Part shown: positions 1-8,363 of the stretch, one piece after another | Position numbering within the stretch: position 1 is the stretch's first letter | How the letters are laid out: every line of letters begins with the position of its first letter | Origin: an uncultured Oscillospiraceae bacterium | Lineage (GTDB): Bacteria; Bacillota; Clostridia; Oscillospirales; Oscillospiraceae | DNA length: 64,000 bases | Direction of reading: 5' to 3' | NCBI GenBank assembly: GCA_934512135.1 | Contig: CAKSWT010000007.1 | Location: forward strand, 62,001-126,000 | The notes under the pieces: generated by a model | What the model was told of the DNA's origin: nothing | Databases searched by the model: none | The model's input: only the letters and a program-made list of their open reading frames with translations | Position numbers and translations under genes: made by a program

Positions 1-58
1 ACAATTCGATCCATAGTCTTATTGTATCCCATCCGCGGCTTTTCCAGCCACATTTTTG
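1..58. other. window edge, no gene seen
   Basis: These bases follow the uppP stop on the minus strand. I see no clear hairpin with a T tract and no open frame that could be followed beyond the edge. Confidence 0.5.
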
Positions 59-889
59 TCAGCCTGCAATCAGGAAATACAGCAGCACTGCGGCACCCAA
101 AAGAATCCGGTAGACGCCAAAGGCCGAGAAGCTGTGCTTTTTGACATAGTCCATCAGCCCTCGGATGGCCAGCAGCGACACCACAAAGGCCACCACGCTG
201 GCCACAATCAGGCATGCCACCTCTGTTCCGGCAATGCCGGTGCCCCCCTTGATAAACTTCACAGACTTCAGCAGGCTGGCTCCCAGCATGGTGGGAATCG
301 CCAGGAAGAAGGAGAACTCTGCGCCCACAGGACGGCTGAGTCCCAGCAGAATCGCGCCAAGAATGGTTGCGCCGGAACGGGAGGTCCCGGGAACCATGGC
401 AAGCACCTGAAACATTCCGATTCCGAAGGCCGTCTGATAGGTAATCTTGTCCGTGCTTCGAATCTTGGGCCGGCGCTGCTGATTCCGGCGCTCCACCAGA
501 ATAAAGGCCACGCCATAGACAATGAGCATAATGGCAACCACCACATAGTTGTAGAGGTGGGCATCCATCCAGTCATCCAGCAGAAGCCCCAGGATCATCG
601 AGGGAATGATGGCCACGATGACCTTAAACCACAGAACCCAGGTCTGCTTTTTCTGTACGTTGTTTTTCTTGGGGGAGAAGGGATTGAGCTTGTGGAAGAA
701 CAGGACGATCACCGCCAGAATCGCCCCCAGCTGAATCACCACGTCGAACATCTCCATAAACGCCTCTGACGCATTGAGCGGCAGCAGCTGCTCCAGCAGG
801 ATGAGATGGCCGGTGGAGCTGATGGGCAGCCATTCTGTAATGCCCTCCACAATGCCGTAGATAATGGCCTTCAGGATTTCAAGAAACAT
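59..889 (-). CDS. uppP: undecaprenyl-diphosphate phosphatase UppP (BacA)
   Basis: Integral membrane phosphatase that recycles undecaprenyl pyrophosphate to the monophosphate carrier lipid for peptidoglycan and wall polymer synthesis; loss or overexpression changes bacitracin sensitivity in this family. The 276-residue protein has the family length. It carries both catalytic signatures: the glutamate-rich EGITEWLPISSTGH block at residues 15-28 and the PGTSRSGAT block at about 167-175. About eight hydrophobic segments surround them. The ATG at 889 follows a GGAGAG ribosome binding site. It is the last visible gene of the minus-strand miaB-mutS-CPBP-mutL run, 14 bases after the mutL stop, so probably co-transcribed. 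Identification is secure. Confidence 0.96.
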   Translation of the reverse strand: MFLEILKAIIYGIVEGITEWLPISSTGHLILLEQLLPLNASEAFMEMFDVVIQLGAILAVIVLFFHKLNPFSPKKNNVQKKQTWVLWFKVIVAIIPSMILGLLLDDWMDAHLYNYVVVAIMLIVYGVAFILVERRNQQRRPKIRSTDKITYQTAFGIGMFQVLAMVPGTSRSGATILGAILLGLSRPVGAEFSFFLAIPTMLGASLLKSVKFIKGGTGIAGTEVACLIVASVVAFVVSLLAIRGLMDYVKKHSFSAFGVYRILLGAAVLLYFLIAG

Positions 890-903
890 GGTATCTCTCC
901 TTC

Positions 904-2868
904 TTAAGATCGTTTAAACTGCCGCTCCAGGTTCCCCCGGGTCAGCGTGATGCACACAGGTCTGCCATGGGGGCAGTATTTGATGTCGTCACGGCGCATC
1001 AGCTCCGCCACCAGCGCCGAAAGCTCCTGGGGATCGGTTTTCTTCCCACCCTTAATGGCGGCCTTGCAGGCAATGGTGTGGAGCAGATTGTCATGGACTG
1101 TAGCGGGATCCAGCCGCCGTCCCCCCAGCAGGTCCTGGGCCAGGGCCGACAGACAGGCCTCCGCGTCCTTTTCGTCGATGTCTGCGGGAATGGCCCGGAG
1201 AATCAGTGTGCCGCCTCCGAAATCCTCCACCGCAAAGCCCAGCTTTTGGAGGGTCTCTCCGTGGTCCAGCAGCGTGGCCGTCTCCTCCTGGCCCAGGGAC
1301 GTCTGCACCGGAGTCAGAAGCATCTGGGACATGATCTCATGGGTCTGCGCCTTGAGCTTCTCAAAGAGGATCCGCTCATGGGCCGCATGCTTGTCAAAGA
1401 GCAGCAGCTTGTCTCCCTGCTCCACAATAATATATGTGTCCATGGCCTGGCCAATGATTCGATAGGGCTCCGCCCGGGAGGGTTTTTCCGCCTCCCTCTG
1501 CGGCACTTGGGGGCGAGGCGGCTCCGGCAAATCCAGCGCCGTCTGTGCTTCCGTGACCGGAGGCCGGGGCTCCTCTGGCACTGCCGTCTTTTCCGGATGC
1601 TGCACCGGAGCCGGGGTTGGGACTGGGGCCGGGGTTGGGACTGGGGCTGGGACTTTCCCCTCCGATGCGACGGGCACCTGCTGGACGCTGTCCCGGACCG
1701 CCTGTACCGGGCCGCCGGAGGGCTGCCGGGACAATGTCCCTAGAAACGACTTGGCCGCCGCCTGTTCCCGCTGGCTCAGCCCCTTGGTCTCCCGGCGGAA
1801 TTCCTGGGTATTCATGTTCCGGTAGAAGTTTTCCTGAGGCGGCAGCTTCTGCTGGGGCACCGTCATCTCCGGCCGGTCCGGGGTTCGGCTCAGCGTCCCC
1901 AGCACCGTGTAGTGAATGGCGTCAAACACATCCCCTTCCCGGAGGAACTTCACCTCCGTCTTGGCCGGGTGGACATTCACATCCACCGCCGCCGGGGCCA
2001 CGGAAATATGGAGCACACAGATGGGGAACCGTCCCACCATCATCTGGTTTTTATAGGCCTCCTCCAAGGCAGAGGACATCATGCGGGACTTCACATATCG
2101 GCCGTTTACAAAAAAATGCTGATAGCTCCGGCTGCCCCGGTTGGCCGTGGGCTTTCCCACATAGCCCTGGACCGTGACACCGTCGGAGGTCCCTCGGACC
2201 TCCACCATCTCCTTGGCCGCCTGACGGCCCATGGCCGCATAAATGGCGGAGATGAGCTTGCCGTCCCCGGGGGTGGTCAGCTCCGGCTTCCCGTCTCGGA
2301 TAAAGCGGAACCCGATCTCCGGGTGGCTCAGGGCCTGACGCTGGACCGCTCCGGCAATAAAGCTCCCCTCCACGCTGTCCCGCTTTAAAAACTTCATCCG
2401 GGCCGGCGTATTGTAAAACAGGTCCCGAATGATAATCGTGGTCCCCTGGGGGCAGCCTGCCGGGGAAACGTCCAGCACATTGCCGGCCTCCACTCGAACT
2501 GCGGTCCCCTCCGGAGCCTCCTGGGATTTGGTCAGCAGGTCTATCTTGCTGACCGCACTGATGGCCGCCAACGCCTCTCCCCGGAACCCCATGGTGACAA
2601 TGCCGTCAAGGTCCTCCGGTGCGGAGATTTTAGAGGTGGCGTGGCGAAGAAAGGCTGTGGGCGCATCCTCCGCGTTCATCCCGCAGCCGTTGTCGGTGAC
2701 CCGCATAAAGGTAATGCCGCCGTTTTTAATCTCCACAATAATCTGGGTGGCGCCGGCGTCGATGGCGTTTTCCACCAGCTCCTTAATTACGGAGGCCGGT
2801 CGCTCCACCACCTCGCCGGCAGCGATCATATCCGCCAGCTGTGGAGACAGCTTATGTATTTTTCCCAT
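904..2868 (-). CDS. mutL: DNA mismatch repair endonuclease MutL
   Basis: Mismatch-repair ATPase that couples MutS recognition to strand incision. The N-terminal GHKL ATPase shows the AAGEVVERP start block, ELVENAIDAGA, DNGCGM, FLRHATSK and GFRGEALAAI. A proline-rich linker at about residues 390-465 contains a tandem VPTPAP repeat. The C-terminal domain has the endonuclease-type motifs (a DKHAAHERI version of the metal site at about 490-498, and CPHGRP near the end), as expected where MutH is absent. The frame opens with ATG-ACT-ATG; the second ATG at 2868 is chosen because GGGTGA lies six bases upstream and homologues start there. mutS lies upstream in the same operon with a CPBP protease gene between. 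Confidence 0.95.
   Translation of the reverse strand: MGKIHKLSPQLADMIAAGEVVERPASVIKELVENAIDAGATQIIVEIKNGGITFMRVTDNGCGMNAEDAPTAFLRHATSKISAPEDLDGIVTMGFRGEALAAISAVSKIDLLTKSQEAPEGTAVRVEAGNVLDVSPAGCPQGTTIIIRDLFYNTPARMKFLKRDSVEGSFIAGAVQRQALSHPEIGFRFIRDGKPELTTPGDGKLISAIYAAMGRQAAKEMVEVRGTSDGVTVQGYVGKPTANRGSRSYQHFFVNGRYVKSRMMSSALEEAYKNQMMVGRFPICVLHISVAPAAVDVNVHPAKTEVKFLREGDVFDAIHYTVLGTLSRTPDRPEMTVPQQKLPPQENFYRNMNTQEFRRETKGLSQREQAAAKSFLGTLSRQPSGGPVQAVRDSVQQVPVASEGKVPAPVPTPAPVPTPAPVQHPEKTAVPEEPRPPVTEAQTALDLPEPPRPQVPQREAEKPSRAEPYRIIGQAMDTYIIVEQGDKLLLFDKHAAHERILFEKLKAQTHEIMSQMLLTPVQTSLGQEETATLLDHGETLQKLGFAVEDFGGGTLILRAIPADIDEKDAEACLSALAQDLLGGRRLDPATVHDNLLHTIACKAAIKGGKKTDPQELSALVAELMRRDDIKYCPHGRPVCITLTRGNLERQFKRS
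1613..1652 (+). repeat. G-rich tandem repeat inside mutL
   Basis: The plus strand holds two and a half copies of an 18-base unit with runs of three to four G separated by two or three bases (GGGG-TT-GGG-ACT-GGGG-CC pattern), at least six G runs in 40 bases. It encodes the VPTPAP repeat in the MutL linker. The pattern fits an intramolecular G-quadruplex on the strand templating mutL, and a site of slippage by whole 18-base units that keeps frame. The repeat is seen directly; the quadruplex is an inference. Confidence 0.7.
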
Positions 2869-2910
2869 AGTCATTCACCCGATTCTATGTAGCAGGGAAG
2901 ATGGATGGCG

Positions 2911-3612
2911 TTACACGCCCTGGCCCATAACCCACATGGACAGGGCATTGATGATCATGTGCAGCAGAATCGGCGCCCAAATGGTCCCCGCATACTCATA
3001 GCAGACACACAGCGCCACGCTGGGCAGAAGATACAGCAGGAAGTTCAGCATCAGGCTGGTCAGATCCAGCGTCAGCACATAATTCATAATATGGATGCCG
3101 GAAAACAGCACCGCCGTCACCACATAGGCCACAATCCGGTTCTTTTTCCGCAGATTCCCGAACACCAGCCCCCGGAGCAGCGTCTCCTCGGTAATGGGCG
3201 CCAGAAGCACTGCCGCCACTGCCATGGTGGAGTAGCTGCTTTGGGCAATGGCCCGGATGTTGTCGTCGTTGGGGGTTTTGAGGTTGGGGACCAGATGGCC
3301 GTAGACCATGGACAAGGTGCCCTGGCAGGCCGCATAGATGCAGTAGCCCAGCAGGATCCCAACCAGGCCTCGCAGCGGCCGGTCCGCCACCTCCGGCAGG
3401 GAATAGGACAAAAACCGCCGGAAGAGCACTGCCGTCACCAGAAAGCATCCCAGAAAATAGGCCTTATTCAAGGTCAGTGTGCTGATGCGGACCCCCATCA
3501 GCTGAAGCAGAAGCTGTGTCAGGTCGCTCATGAGAAACAGATAAACCGCCAGCCATATCAGTCCGCCAATGATCTCATATCGGCGCATCTGCACCGCAAA
3601 GGGTCGTTTCAT
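2911..3612 (-). CDS. CPBP-family intramembrane metalloprotease
   Basis: Membrane protein of 233 residues of the CAAX-protease/bacteriocin-processing (CPBP, Abi) family. The three family motifs are present: EETLLRG at about 139-145 (EExxxR), a phenylalanine-to-histidine motif FSGIH at about 171-175, and HMIIN at about 219-223 (HxxxN). Around seven hydrophobic segments surround them. The ATG at 3612 is two bases from the mutS stop and uses a GGAGGA sequence inside the end of mutS, so translation is coupled. Substrate unknown; the position between mutS and mutL does not suggest a repair role, and co-transcription may be incidental. Confidence 0.85.
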   Translation of the reverse strand: MKRPFAVQMRRYEIIGGLIWLAVYLFLMSDLTQLLLQLMGVRISTLTLNKAYFLGCFLVTAVLFRRFLSYSLPEVADRPLRGLVGILLGYCIYAACQGTLSMVYGHLVPNLKTPNDDNIRAIAQSSYSTMAVAAVLLAPITEETLLRGLVFGNLRKKNRIVAYVVTAVLFSGIHIMNYVLTLDLTSLMLNFLLYLLPSVALCVCYEYAGTIWAPILLHMIINALSMWVMGQGV

Positions 3613-3613
3613 A

Positions 3614-6226
3614 TCAGACGTCCTCCGCCATTTTCTTCAGCTCAAAGAGCACATTCAGCGCCTCAATGGGCGTCAGCGTCTCGATGGTAATGTCCCGGAG
3701 CTTCTGGGCGATCTGACTGCCGCCTACATCCAGAAAGCTCACCTGGGCCTCCGGCTCCGGCTGTGGAGCCCTGCAGACCCCACCGGCGCTGCCGGTTTCC
3801 AGCTCCTTGAGAAGATGTCTGGCCCGGGCGATCACCTTATCCGGAATTCCCGCCAGCCGGGCCACCTCAATGCCGAAGCTGTCGTCTGCCGCACCGGGGA
3901 TAATCTTCCGCAGGAAAATTACGGTTTCGCCCCGTTTCTTCACTGCGATATTGTAGTTTTTCAGGCCCGGTATCTCCCCCTCCATGGCCGTAAGCTCATG
4001 GTAGTGGGTGGCAAAAAGCACCTTGGCCCCCAGCTGCCGGGAACTGGCGCAGTATTCCAGCACCGCCCGGGCAATGGCCATACCGTCAAAGGTGGAGGTC
4101 CCCCGGCCGATCTCATCCAAAATCAGCAGGCTTCTGGCAGTGGCATGCTGGAGAATCTCCGACACCTCCATCATCTCCACCATAAAGGTGGACTGCCCCG
4201 CCGCCAGGTCATCCGAAGCGCCGATCCGGGTGAACACCCGGTCACAGATTCCAATCCGGGCGGACTTCGCCGGCACAAAGGAGCCGATCTGGGCCATCAG
4301 CACAATCAGCGCCACCTGGCGCATATAGGTGGATTTTCCGGCCATATTGGGGCCGGTAATCATGGCCACTCTGCTGTCTGTGGTACCCAGGGAGGTGTCG
4401 TTGGGCACAAACAGCGCATCCTTCAGCATCCGCTCCACCACAGGATGCCGTCCGTCTGTGATCTGGATCTCGTCGGACAGGTCCACCTCCGGCTGCACAT
4501 AGCCATAGGTCACGGCCACCTCCGCCAGAGAGCAGAGGGTATCCACCACGGCCACGGCGTTGCAGGTGGCCTGGATCCTGGGGGCGTGGTCTGACACATA
4601 GCCCCGAAGCCGGGTGAAAATCTCATATTCCAGGGCGGTAATTCGGTCCTTGGCCCCCAAGATGGTGGCCTCCAGCTCCTTGAGCTCCTGGGTTATGTAC
4701 CGCTCGCAGTTGGCCAGCGTCTGCTTCCGGATGTACTCCTCCGGTACCTGGCCCTGATAGGCCTTGGAGATTTCAATATAATAGCCGAACACCCGGTTAT
4801 ATCCCACCTTGAGCTTCGGAATTCCCGTCTTTTCTCGCTCGGCGTTTTCGATGTTGGACAGCGTTCCCTTGCCTCCGGACATCACGTCCCGCAGCCGGTC
4901 TACCTGGTCGTCATATCCGTCCCGGATCATGCCGCCCTCCCGGACGGTAAAGGGCGGATCATCCACAATGGCCCGGCTGAGCTCTGCGCAAAGGTCCTCC
5001 AGCGTATCCAGATCCTGCCACAGGCCTGTCAGCAAAGGGGTGGTCATTGCGCTCAGCTGCTGTCTCAGCTGGGGCAGCACCGCCATGGCCCCGGCCATGC
5101 TGAGCAGATCTCTGGCATTGGCCGTCCCGGCTACAATCCGCCCCATGCTCCGCTCCATATCGGAGATCTCCCGAAGGGTGATTTGCAGCTCCTGCCGCTC
5201 CACCCCCTGGTCTACCAGCTCCCGGACCGCATCGCTGCGCTTTTGAATCTTGACCGGATTCAGCAGCGGCTTTTCCAGCCAGCTCCGCAGCATCCGTCCG
5301 CCCATGGCGGTTTTCGTCTTGTCCAGGACCCACAGCAGGCTGCCGCGCTTTTCCTGATTCCGCAGGGTTCCCGTCAGCTCCAGGTTCCGCCGGGCCGTCA
5401 GGTCCAGCTCCATAAACTCCCCGGAGACGTAGTACTCCAACTTATTGATATGCCGAAGCTCTGATTTTTCGATTTCCCGGAGGTGGATCAGCAGTCCGCC
5501 GCAGGCCATCAGTGCCGCGGGGCTCTCTCCCAGTCCCAGCTCCGGCAACTGCGCCGCCCCAAACTGAGCCAGAACGATCTCTGCATCCCGGGTCCGGTCG
5601 AAGAGCGTCTCCGCCCCTCTCTGGACGCTGCACCGGATCCGCGCCCGAAGGGTGTGATCCAGGGTTTTCTCCTCCACCGCCTCGCCCCCCAGCAGCACCT
5701 CCGCCGGGGAGAATCGGCCCAACTCATTGATGATCTTTCCCAGCGCGCCGCCGCCCCGGCCGTCTGTGGCGTAGAAGGCGCCGGTGGATATATCGCAGAA
5801 GGCCACGCCCCAGTCGCTTCCGGCGCCCACCACACAGGCAATATAGTTGTTCTTGCCCTCCTCCAGCATGGAGCTCTCCGTCACGGTACCCGGGGTGATA
5901 ATCCGGGTGATCTCCCGCTTGACCAGGCCCTTGGCCAGGGCCGGATCCTCCATCTGCTCGCAGATGGCCACGTTATAGCCCCTGCCCACCAGCCGGGCGA
6001 TATAGCTTTCGCAGCTGTGATAGGGGACCCCGCACATGGGCACCTGGGCCTCGGCGGACTTATTCCGGTCCCGGGTGGTCAGGGTCAGATCCAGCTCTTT
6101 GGATGCCAGCCTGGCGTCCTCATTGAACATCTCATAGAAATCGCCCAGGCGAAAAAATAAAATACAATCAGGATTCTGCTCCTTGATTTCCAGATACTGC
6201 TTCATCATGGGAGTTAGCTCCGCCAC
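3614..6226 (-). CDS. mutS: DNA mismatch repair protein MutS
   Basis: Mismatch-recognition ATPase of 870 residues, normal length. The N-terminal mismatch-binding domain has the phenylalanine-glutamate clamp in FFRLGDFYEMF (about residues 23-33). The C-terminal ATPase carries Walker A GPNMAGKS (about 618-626), DEIGRGTSTFDG (about 697-709) and FATHYHELT. The start is GTG at 6226, nine bases after a strong AAAGGAGG inside the end of miaB; homologues start at the same point. The gene therefore overlaps the 3' end of miaB by 59 bases. Expression with miaB, the CPBP gene, mutL and uppP as one minus-strand operon is likely. Confidence 0.96.
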   Translation of the reverse strand: MAELTPMMKQYLEIKEQNPDCILFFRLGDFYEMFNEDARLASKELDLTLTTRDRNKSAEAQVPMCGVPYHSCESYIARLVGRGYNVAICEQMEDPALAKGLVKREITRIITPGTVTESSMLEEGKNNYIACVVGAGSDWGVAFCDISTGAFYATDGRGGGALGKIINELGRFSPAEVLLGGEAVEEKTLDHTLRARIRCSVQRGAETLFDRTRDAEIVLAQFGAAQLPELGLGESPAALMACGGLLIHLREIEKSELRHINKLEYYVSGEFMELDLTARRNLELTGTLRNQEKRGSLLWVLDKTKTAMGGRMLRSWLEKPLLNPVKIQKRSDAVRELVDQGVERQELQITLREISDMERSMGRIVAGTANARDLLSMAGAMAVLPQLRQQLSAMTTPLLTGLWQDLDTLEDLCAELSRAIVDDPPFTVREGGMIRDGYDDQVDRLRDVMSGGKGTLSNIENAEREKTGIPKLKVGYNRVFGYYIEISKAYQGQVPEEYIRKQTLANCERYITQELKELEATILGAKDRITALEYEIFTRLRGYVSDHAPRIQATCNAVAVVDTLCSLAEVAVTYGYVQPEVDLSDEIQITDGRHPVVERMLKDALFVPNDTSLGTTDSRVAMITGPNMAGKSTYMRQVALIVLMAQIGSFVPAKSARIGICDRVFTRIGASDDLAAGQSTFMVEMMEVSEILQHATARSLLILDEIGRGTSTFDGMAIARAVLEYCASSRQLGAKVLFATHYHELTAMEGEIPGLKNYNIAVKKRGETVIFLRKIIPGAADDSFGIEVARLAGIPDKVIARARHLLKELETGSAGGVCRAPQPEPEAQVSFLDVGGSQIAQKLRDITIETLTPIEALNVLFELKKMAEDV

Positions 6227-7637
6227 GGTTTTCGTCCTCCTTTATCGTTCCCACCAAACTCCAGGTGGTGCTTCCCGTAATGGCCACCCTTTGGAACGTC
6301 CCAATCTGATCTGCCGTTCCCTTCAGCCGCACCAGACGCCCTCCGTCCGTGCGGGCGGTGAGACATTCTCCGTCGGCGCCGTCCACCAGCACCCGGAGGG
6401 TCTTTCCCACATAGGCGTTATGCTTTTCCTGAGAAATCCGGTTCTGGAGCTCCAGCAGCCGGTCAAACCGCACCTGTTTCTGCTGCCGGGTAAAGGGATC
6501 CGGCATGGCCGCCGCAGGGGTCCCCTCTCTGGGGGAGAAAATAAACGTAAACAGCGCGTCAAAGCCCACCTGCTCCACCAGCTTCAGGGTGTCCTCAAAC
6601 TCCTCCTCCGTCTCTCCCGGGAACCCCACGATCACATCGGAGGTCAGCACCAGCTCCGGCATCACCTTTCGGGCATAGTCCACCAGGGAGAGATACTGCT
6701 GGGCATTGTAGCAGCGGTTCATGGCCTTCAGCACCCGATCATTTCCCGCCTGGAAGGGCAGATGGATGTGCTTGGCGATTTTCGGCGAGGCCGCCATGGT
6801 GTCAAAGAGCTTTTGGGAGGCATCCTTGGGATGGCTGGTCATAAACCGAAGGACAAAGTCCCCGGGCAGCCCTGCGAGCATTTTCAGCAAATCCGCAAAA
6901 TCTACCTGCAGGTCCAAATCCTTGCCATAGGAATTGACATTCTGGCCCAAGAGGGTTATATCCTTGTAGCCTGCGGCGATCATCTCCTGAACCTCCCGGC
7001 GGATGTCCTCCGGCTGGCGGCTCCGCTCCCGGCCCCGTACATAGGGGACGATGCAATAGGTGCAGAAGTTATTGCAGCCGTACATAATGCTGACCCAGCC
7101 CTTCAGGCCTCCCTGCCGCTCCACCGGAAGGCCTTCCACGATATTTCCCACCTCCGGGGTCACAAACTGCCGCTTCCCCTGGGTGAGTGCCTTGTAGAGA
7201 ATCTCCGGCAGCCGCCACTGGGCGTGGGAGGTCAGCACCCCGTCCACATGGGGATAGCTTTTTTTCAGCCGGGCCACCACCGTTTCCTGCCCCGCCATGC
7301 AGCCGGTGAGAAAAATCTTTTGCTCCGGGTGGCGGCGCTTGGTGTGGGTCAGTGCTCCCACGTTGCCAAATACCCGCTGCTCCGCATGCTCCCGGACGGC
7401 GCAGGTGTTGATGAGCACCAGGTCCGCTCCCTCGGCCTCCTGCTGATGGGCGTAACCCATCTCCCGGAGCATCCCCATCATGCGCTCACTGTCGGCCTCA
7501 TTCTGCTGGCAGCCGTAGGTGTCGAGATTGGCCGTGGGAGCAATCCCCCGCGCCTGCCAGTACTCCCGGACCCTTCTGGTGTATTCCCGCTGAACCTCCA
7601 GCTGCTGCTGGGTAATGATCTCCGTATTCCCGGCCAT
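6168..7637 (-). CDS. miaB: tRNA-2-methylthio-N6-dimethylallyladenosine synthase MiaB
   Basis: Radical-SAM methylthiotransferase that modifies i6A37 of tRNAs reading UNN codons. Domains in order: MTTase domain with the NTYGCQQNEAD-like block and further conserved cysteines, radical-SAM CNNFCTYC (CxxxCxxC) at about residues 188-195 of 489, and a TRAM domain at about 400-460. The ATG at 7637 is chosen over an upstream in-frame start because GGAGGAG precedes it by six bases. After the TRAM domain runs an extra hydrophilic tail of about 25 residues that reads through the mutS ribosome binding site and start before stopping at 6168, a tail not usual for the family. First gene of the mutS-mutL-uppP operon. 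Confidence 0.95.
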   Translation of the reverse strand: MAGNTEIITQQQLEVQREYTRRVREYWQARGIAPTANLDTYGCQQNEADSERMMGMLREMGYAHQQEAEGADLVLINTCAVREHAEQRVFGNVGALTHTKRRHPEQKIFLTGCMAGQETVVARLKKSYPHVDGVLTSHAQWRLPEILYKALTQGKRQFVTPEVGNIVEGLPVERQGGLKGWVSIMYGCNNFCTYCIVPYVRGRERSRQPEDIRREVQEMIAAGYKDITLLGQNVNSYGKDLDLQVDFADLLKMLAGLPGDFVLRFMTSHPKDASQKLFDTMAASPKIAKHIHLPFQAGNDRVLKAMNRCYNAQQYLSLVDYARKVMPELVLTSDVIVGFPGETEEEFEDTLKLVEQVGFDALFTFIFSPREGTPAAAMPDPFTRQQKQVRFDRLLELQNRISQEKHNAYVGKTLRVLVDGADGECLTARTDGGRLVRLKGTADQIGTFQRVAITGSTTWSLVGTIKEDENRGGANSHDEAVSGNQGAES

Positions 7638-7705
7638 ATGCGCTCCTCCGTGCTCTATTGTTTCGGGCCCGCCGCAACAGGCAGACCTCCGCATCATAGT
7701 AGGAT

Positions 7706-7734
7706 ATTTTATCAGTTTTCCAGAAAAAAAGCAA
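7706..7734 (-). promoter_or_regulatory. sigma-A-type promoter of miaB operon
   Basis: On the minus strand TTGCTT (7734-7729) and TAAAAT (7711-7706) are separated by 17 bases, about 70 bases upstream of the miaB start. The promoter sits just downstream of repeat copy 1 and its T tract. Confidence 0.65.
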
Positions 7735-7750
7735 GTCCGGCCCCAGAAAA

Positions 7751-7999
7751 AGCAGCCTCCCTTGGGGAAGGCTGCTCAGCTTATCAAAAACCTCGTAGAG
7801 TTTCGCCGCCGCAGCGGCGAAATAGAGTCAAATCATTTTCCGCCGGGGCGTGTACATGGCGGAAAATACATCTCGGCCTGAAAGTGTGGCTTTTGTGCGC
7901 TTTGCGCACAAAAATGCGCGCATCAGGCCGCAGTCCCTATGCCCCAAAAGCCTTCCGGCTTTTGGGGCAGTCTCAGCAGCCTCCCTTGGGGAAGGCTGC
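7751..7999. repeat. terminator-framed structured repeat, copy 1
   Basis: A 198-base core (7777-7974) is framed by two copies of one stem-loop (7751-7776 and 7975-7999, identical over 25 bases, arms AGCAGCC/GGCTGCT). The core holds four hairpins: A, TTTCGCCGC/GCGGCGAAA; B, ATTTTCCGCC/GGCGGAAAAT with a 13-base loop; C, CGGCCTGA/TCAGGCCG enclosing TTTTGTGCGC/GCGCACAAAA; D, TGCCCCAAAAGCC/GGCTTTTGGGGCA. Homologous cores lie at 9713-9912 and 12585-12782. Only the 7751 hairpin is followed, on the minus strand, by a T tract, so transcripts of the HPr-like gene would pass hairpin, core, hairpin and then TTTTT. No protein is encoded and no transposase is nearby. Confidence 0.9.
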
Positions 8000-8006
8000 C
8001 TGCCGT

Positions 8007-8258
8007 TTACTGCTCCTTGGGTGCCTCGGCGATCATGTCCGAGACTCCGTTTTTAAAGTTCTCGCCGTCCTGGGCGCTGCCATAAACCCGCACCTGCACC
8101 GGCTTCCCCGGCTCCAGGCTGCAAACGCCCAAAATGCTCTTGGCATCCACCGTATATCGGCCGGAACACACATCAATGTCCACCGGGCTCAAGCTGGCTG
8201 CGGTCACAAACTGCTTCACATCCTGCATGGAATGGAGCAATACATAAAACTCCGTCAT
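8007..8258 (-). CDS. HPr-family protein lacking the phosphorylatable histidine
   Basis: Small 83-residue protein aligned with the phosphocarrier HPr over its C-terminal two thirds: SGRYTVDAKSILGVCSLEPG matches the HPr block around the regulatory serine (VNLKSIMGVMSL in classical HPr). The N-terminal HARPA active site is replaced by a stretch reading LHSMQDVKQF, so the catalytic histidine context is absent and phosphotransfer from Enzyme I is unlikely. Such histidine-less paralogues are common in Clostridia and their function is not established; a role as regulator through the serine site is possible. ATG 8258 is chosen because AGGAGG lies six to seven bases upstream. It has its own promoter, divergent from mtaB. 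Confidence 0.8.
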   Translation of the reverse strand: MTEFYVLLHSMQDVKQFVTAASLSPVDIDVCSGRYTVDAKSILGVCSLEPGKPVQVRVYGSAQDGENFKNGVSDMIAEAPKEQ

Positions 8259-8320
8259 AAAAATCCTCCTGAATTGGGTCTTTTCTTCTGTTTGTTCTTT
8301 CGCTATAATATACCCAGTGA

Positions 8321-8349
8321 AGTATACCACAAATCGCAAAAAAGTTCAA
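8321..8349 (-). promoter_or_regulatory. promoter of the HPr-like gene
   Basis: Minus strand: TTGAAC (8349-8344), 17 bases, TATACT (8326-8321). It overlaps the leader of the divergent mtaB gene. A plus-strand TATAAT at 8304-8309 is present without a convincing -35 element. Confidence 0.65.
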
Positions 8350-8363
8350 TTCAGGAGCGGCAT

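Noticed and set aside
6183..8363. Very long plus-strand open frame continuous with mtaB
   Set aside because: It is antisense to miaB, has no homology, and passes through repeat copy 1; mtaB homology and its AGGAG site begin at 8364.
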